Source of the DNA: Chionis minor
Taxonomy: Eukaryota; Chordata; Aves; Charadriiformes; Chionididae
Direction of reading: 5' to 3'
Length of the DNA stretch: 64,000 nucleotides
Assembly: GCA_013398295.1 (NCBI GenBank)
Contig: VZSF01003260.1
Span: 942,580-1,006,579, forward strand
Part shown: in pieces, positions 60,801-64,000 of the stretch
How positions within the stretch are numbered: position 1 is the stretch's first letter
Layout of the letters: every line of letters starts with the position of its first letter
The notes under the pieces: model-generated
What the model was told of the DNA's origin: nothing
Database searches by the model: none
What the model saw: only the letters and a program-made list of their open reading frames with translations
Made by a program: the position numbers and the translations under genes

Positions 60801-63282
60801 TGCTGAACCAAAGGCTCCACCAAAGGATGCAGAATATTGGCAGAAGGGAAAGGAAAAGAGGAAAGGAATGGGAAAGGAAAAACTGGCCAGAACATGCAAA
60901 ACTTGTGCTAGAAAACTCCTAGTCACAGCTGGGGTGCACCAAAGTTTGGTGGAGACTCTTAAAAGTAGCTTATGTGATCTGGGGGATAACTGAATCCTAG
61001 TGTGGGCAAAGGCTAAGGGTGAAGGCTGGGGGCTGCAAGAGAACTGAAGCCAGCTTAGCAGACTATAGAAAAAGAATTCTTCTCATTGTGAGGGCAGACT
61101 TGGACATTGCCCCAGAGAAATGGCAGCCCTGGGAGCTGCGTTCCCTTCTTGCTCTGCTGCAAGGACTTGGTTTGTCTGGATGAGCTCTGTATGAGGGTGG
61201 TCATAGCAGCAGCTCCTGGACTAGAGGTGATTGAGGCAGGGCACATATACTTACTTGCCTAAGGACTAACTTTTCTAGATTAACCTTTACTGACCTTAAG
61301 AACTGCTATGAACTATCTGAGAAGCACCTACACAGTAAAGCATTAATTATTTTTGTGACATTTGAAAGTGTCACCTTGATCCATAAATATTTTATTTTTT
61401 ACGTTAGCTATTTCACATTCCTTCCAAAGATGAGAATATACATTACCATTTTTTAAAAATCATAATGGCTTGATTAATCCTATCATTCATCCTATAATAA
61501 ATGTTTTAGTTATTGCATCTTATTAAATCACATCTTATTAAATCACAGCCTATCTAAGGTGCAGACAATATCCAACAGGTTCCAGTAGAAAAATAGAAAA
61601 AATAATTATTTTTATGGCAGAATATTTAATTCTGTTATAAATACATGTTCTGGCACTCACAGGTACTCAGATTATGCATGTTCTCAAACGTACATACAGG
61701 TATACAAAATAAAAAAAATAATTTAAATTGCATTGAGTTTTAAAAGGTGAATAAAGAAACATTTGAATCACATTACTATTTTCATTGGAGACATACGTGT
61801 ATTAATGAGATGTATACATCTCTAAAACTGTAAGTTGTTGTGTGGTTAAGACTCTTATTCAGTCCTCAGTTGCAGACTAGACCTGAACTGATCAAGCAGA
61901 CCCATCCCTGTGAAAGGGTAGTGCTACTACATCAGTAAAAACGTAGTCAGGCTCAAATGTGTATCTTTAAATATTCCTTCTTTGAAACAACAATTCCTAA
62001 ACACTGCTTTAGCACACTTTACTACAAAGCTGTAGAATCAGCTCAACTTTATTGCTGACTTTTAAAAAATCTGTCAGAGACCTGAGGCAAAAAGTAGGTT
62101 GATATAATCCTTGCCAGACAAGGAAGACTTGACTACTGCTAATCAAGGCACCGGTTTCTGAAATAAAACTGGTTAACAGATGATTTAAACAGGGAAGGAT
62201 AGGGTGGAGACAAACAGCTCTACCTTGCAAGAGTAATTAAGTAATGCGATCAATATGATTTTTAAGGTAATGAAAGACCTTGCTAATCTAAAACAACCCA
62301 CCCCCCTGTTGTCCCTAAGTGTGGTCTTTTACCCAGTGTGCAAGACATCACCAATGTGCGCACCCCTACCCATGCTCGCTCCATACCCCCAGGCTGCTTA
62401 AAAGGCACAAGGCTACACTCATCATGATTAGCCATCTCCAAGAGATGTGAGCAAATAACTGACATCCTGCAGGCAAACGGTGAGAAACTATCAGAGAATT
62501 CACCGTAACCAAGGGAAAGGGGTCAGAGCACATGACAGGGAGGACCTCTTGAGAGCCTGTGATACCCACCAGTCATAGCCATTCTTAGCTCTTTTCTATA
62601 ATATTACTACCATGGAGTTGGTGCATACCGCAGATGGTACTTTTCTGGTCACCTTCAGCAAGAGAAGATAGGTTTAGTTCAGTGGCTACCAATTTCATGT
62701 CAGTGCTCTTTATTTTGGAATACTATCCTTACCCTGCTTTATTGATAAGACACCATCAATTCTGAGGATTTCAAAACTTAAAAGAAGAAAGGGGGTTTCA
62801 ACTGACTATAACACAATAAATATTATCATACTTTTAACCAGCAAGTAAAGAGGTAGCTTAGTGATTTTAAATCAATGTACTCACCACTTTTTTAGCATCT
62901 ATATTTTGTGACTCACTTGGTTTCTGCTTTCCAAGGTTTTTCATGTAACCATGAACTTCTGAATCAAAACATTCAGCTCCATAAAATGCACTGCTCCAAC
63001 CAGGACTACAGCCATGAAAGTCAGGTAGACTGGGAGACATAAGGTTTACAGCTATCTTTATCATGGTCTCTTCCTCTGGCTCTGTGTTTTCTTCTGCAAA
63101 GCCTGGACCAATACAACAGCCGTTGCTTTGCAACGGTTGACCCTCTTTCTCTATAGGGATGGTATTCTGCAGCCTCATTTCTTTTTTGAGATCATCTGAA
63201 GGTGACTCATCAAAATCCATTTCAGCTAGTGATGTATTCATCATAGGCTCAGCATTCACATCGAAGGCTGCCTCCCCTTCTC
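47511..63282 (-). CDS. KNDC1: KNDC1, C-terminal 752 codons in 14 exons (5' part outside window)
   Basis: KNDC1 (very-KIND) is a neuronal Ras guanine-nucleotide exchange factor linked to dendrite growth; the mammalian protein is about 1,750 aa, so roughly the last 43% is here. Exons, 5' to 3': 62885-63282, 59088-59181, 58874-58971, 58369-58580, 56932-57045, 56366-56513, 55927-56106, 54597-54812, 54203-54285, 52797-52947, 52245-52361, 52084-52143, 51299-51456, 47511-47742. All join in frame to a stop after RRMKATFQ. The 62885 exon is an acidic linker. The 59088 and 58874 exons are Lys/Gln-rich, coiled-coil-like. The next ones form the RasGEF N-terminal (REM) module. RasGEF follows from about [11 protein letters not shown] in the 54597 exon. 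Telltale stretches are [31 protein letters not shown] and [15 protein letters not shown]. Two introns use GC donors. N-terminal KIND domains are beyond the right edge. Identification is firm. Confidence 0.93.
47930..51188 (+). mobile_element. degenerate CR1 LINE, antisense in the last KNDC1 intron
   Basis: About 3.2 kb of CR1 retrotransposon, truncated at its 5' end. The inter-ORF leader includes a GCTTTAAACTAGA segment near 48043-48057. The ORF2 endonuclease domain is intact from 48373 to 49131, with [17 protein letters not shown] and CSDHK motifs. After 49131 the reverse-transcriptase part is split by frameshifts and stops (pieces at 49215-49631, 49666-49911, 49917-50261, 50158-50565, 50674-51021). 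In the RT, the usual KAFD reads KAFG and the FADD core reads FAED, so both catalytic blocks are altered. The 3' end shows GGTCCCTTCCACC and ATTCTATGA. An old, inactive insertion. The left edge is approximate. Confidence 0.9.
53660..53817 (+). mobile_element. CR1 LINE 3' fragment in a KNDC1 intron
   Basis: Contains CAACCTGCTCTAG, CAGGGGGGCTGGACCA and GATCCCTTCCAACCTC, then TTGATTCTGTAA at the end, matching the CR1 3' region. Short, noncoding, 5' truncated. Confidence 0.85.
55925..55926 (-). other. KNDC1: GC-type 5' splice site in KNDC1
   Basis: The exon 55927-56106 ends AGAAAG followed by GCATGT. Ending here gives exactly 60 codons and keeps the frame into the next exon (NFNWKLSK). The nearest GT alternative, five bases on, leaves the wrong phase. 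Indicates a GC-AG intron. Confidence 0.75.
58872..58873 (-). other. KNDC1: second GC-type 5' splice site in KNDC1
   Basis: The exon 58874-58971 ends GTCCAG followed by GCAAGT, an ideal GC-donor context. It joins in frame to the exon starting IMYAEQWG. No GT donor nearby preserves the KKYVQ-IMYAEQ join. Confidence 0.8.
59182..62884. other. KNDC1 intron
   Basis: The intron between the acidic-linker exon and the coiled-coil-like exon, about 3.7 kb, AT-rich. It has a purine-rich run (GGAAA units) near 60843-60882. No nested gene or transposon was recognised. Confidence 0.6.
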
Positions 63283-63609
63283 CTAAAGAGGGGGTAGGGA
63301 GGGGGAAAGAAACCATGGTCATGTGCTGCCATGCATGCTTTGTTAACTTAAACACTACACATACATAACACAGTTATGAGACTACCTATGCGCTCTGACA
63401 GATGTTAGATGTTTATTTTGGCTCTGTGCTCTCTTTTTCTCAACTACACATTGTAAAATGATACAGGCTATAAGACATTTCAGAACTATTAAGCAGTAGT
63501 TCAGCAATACAATTCTGAAAATTAGCAAAATATTTTCTGCATATATACAACAAGCATTTAAACAAAGCATAGTACAGAAGCTTTAAAACAAAAGTTAAGT
63601 ATGTCAGAC

Positions 63610-63654
63610 CTGTGCACACTTCAGTAAAAAGCTTAGCTCTTGAGGTTTTTTCCA
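63610..63654 (-). CDS. KNDC1: possible additional upstream KNDC1 exon (45 bp)
   Basis: TTTCTCAG precedes and CAG|GTCTGA follows a 45-bp open segment reading EKTSRAKLFTEVCT. It ends with one base, which completes the first Gly codon of the 62885-63282 exon (two leading bases), so phase agrees. It is short and has no family motif I recognise, so splice usage is uncertain. No upstream partner in the right phase could be confirmed before the window edge. Confidence 0.4.
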
Positions 63655-64000
63655 CTGAGAAATCTTGAAGTTTTTATTCCATACATAGAGGACGAGAATA
63701 CTTGATATGGACAAAGGGGACATAGATGTTAAAGTGTCTACTCCTGCAGGACTCACTCCCTTGAGCTACGATGGGACTTCTTTGCAGTTATAATGGCTAC
63801 TACCAACCTTAAGGGACTGAAGCAACAGTCAAAGGTCGGTATGATGCTGACAGGAGCTTTTACGCCTGCCAGAAGTCCCCCTTTTCACTTGAGCAACCCT
63901 CCAGGGCTTAGATATGCCACCTTGGAGTCAAACAGACCTAAACTACTAGTGCAAAGAAATCACTTACCCCATGGGAAAGTCTGGCTCTACATTTGCAATA

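Noticed and set aside
63969..64000. Possible exon ending at GTAAGTG at the right edge
   Set aside because: A good donor, but neither open frame matches the phase of the 63610-63654 or 62885-63282 exons, so it could not be joined to KNDC1.
1..64000. CRISPR arrays, tRNA or rRNA genes, operons
   Set aside because: No spaced direct repeats, cloverleaf or rRNA-like sequence was seen; the window is vertebrate nuclear DNA.

Overview
The window looks like avian nuclear DNA. It carries interrupted genes with vertebrate splice sites, CR1 LINE sequence (one long degenerate copy and two 3' fragments) and AT-rich intergenic DNA broken by CpG-rich homeobox loci. The gene content is a VENTX-family homeobox cluster beside KNDC1. 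In human the order is KNDC1-UTF1-VENTX-ADAM8; here the block reads in reverse, with KNDC1 on the minus strand at the right and VENTX-type genes to its left. No UTF1 is visible.

Layout. 1-12.1 kb: AT-rich DNA with only a weak candidate terminal exon near 0.75 kb, a small isolated CpG-rich patch at 6.27-6.43 kb and a candidate regulatory element near 8.6 kb. 12.3-13.6 kb: VENTX-like gene 1 (+ strand), whose central homeobox exon is missing at an assembly gap. 16.4-17.9 kb: VENTX-like gene 2 (- strand), a complete three-exon gene for 279 aa. 18-25 kb: upstream and intergenic DNA with a 241-bp templated duplication, two candidate regulatory elements and a CpG-rich block without a recognisable gene. 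26.8-31.5 kb: VENTX-like gene 3 (- strand), present twice. The left copy stops at a 601-N gap. The right copy is complete (248 aa). 31.6-47.5 kb: gene-poor, with a CR1 fragment, a candidate solo LTR holding 72-bp tandem repeats, and possible old repeat remnants. 47.5-63.3 kb or beyond: the C-terminal 752 codons of KNDC1 in 14 exons, with a degenerate CR1 LINE in its last intron.

The three homeobox genes share exon structure: a phase-1 first intron, a second intron just before the IKTWFQNRRMK helix, and Thr at homeodomain position 47. Genes 1 and 3 share an N-terminal FSVEWL[AS]QSS motif. Genes 2 and 3 share a compact promoter: a TATA box about 45-60 bp above the ATG, then CATCAAAG (TCF/LEF-type) and AGATAA (GATA-type). 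The same TCF/GATA/TAATTG grouping recurs at 23.28-23.33 kb away from any gene, suggesting a shared or autoregulatory control element. The most important caution is that the two copies of gene 3 are almost certainly one gene: the last 2,982 bases before the gap equal the first 2,982 after it, with a single mismatch noticed, as expected from an unmerged contig overlap.
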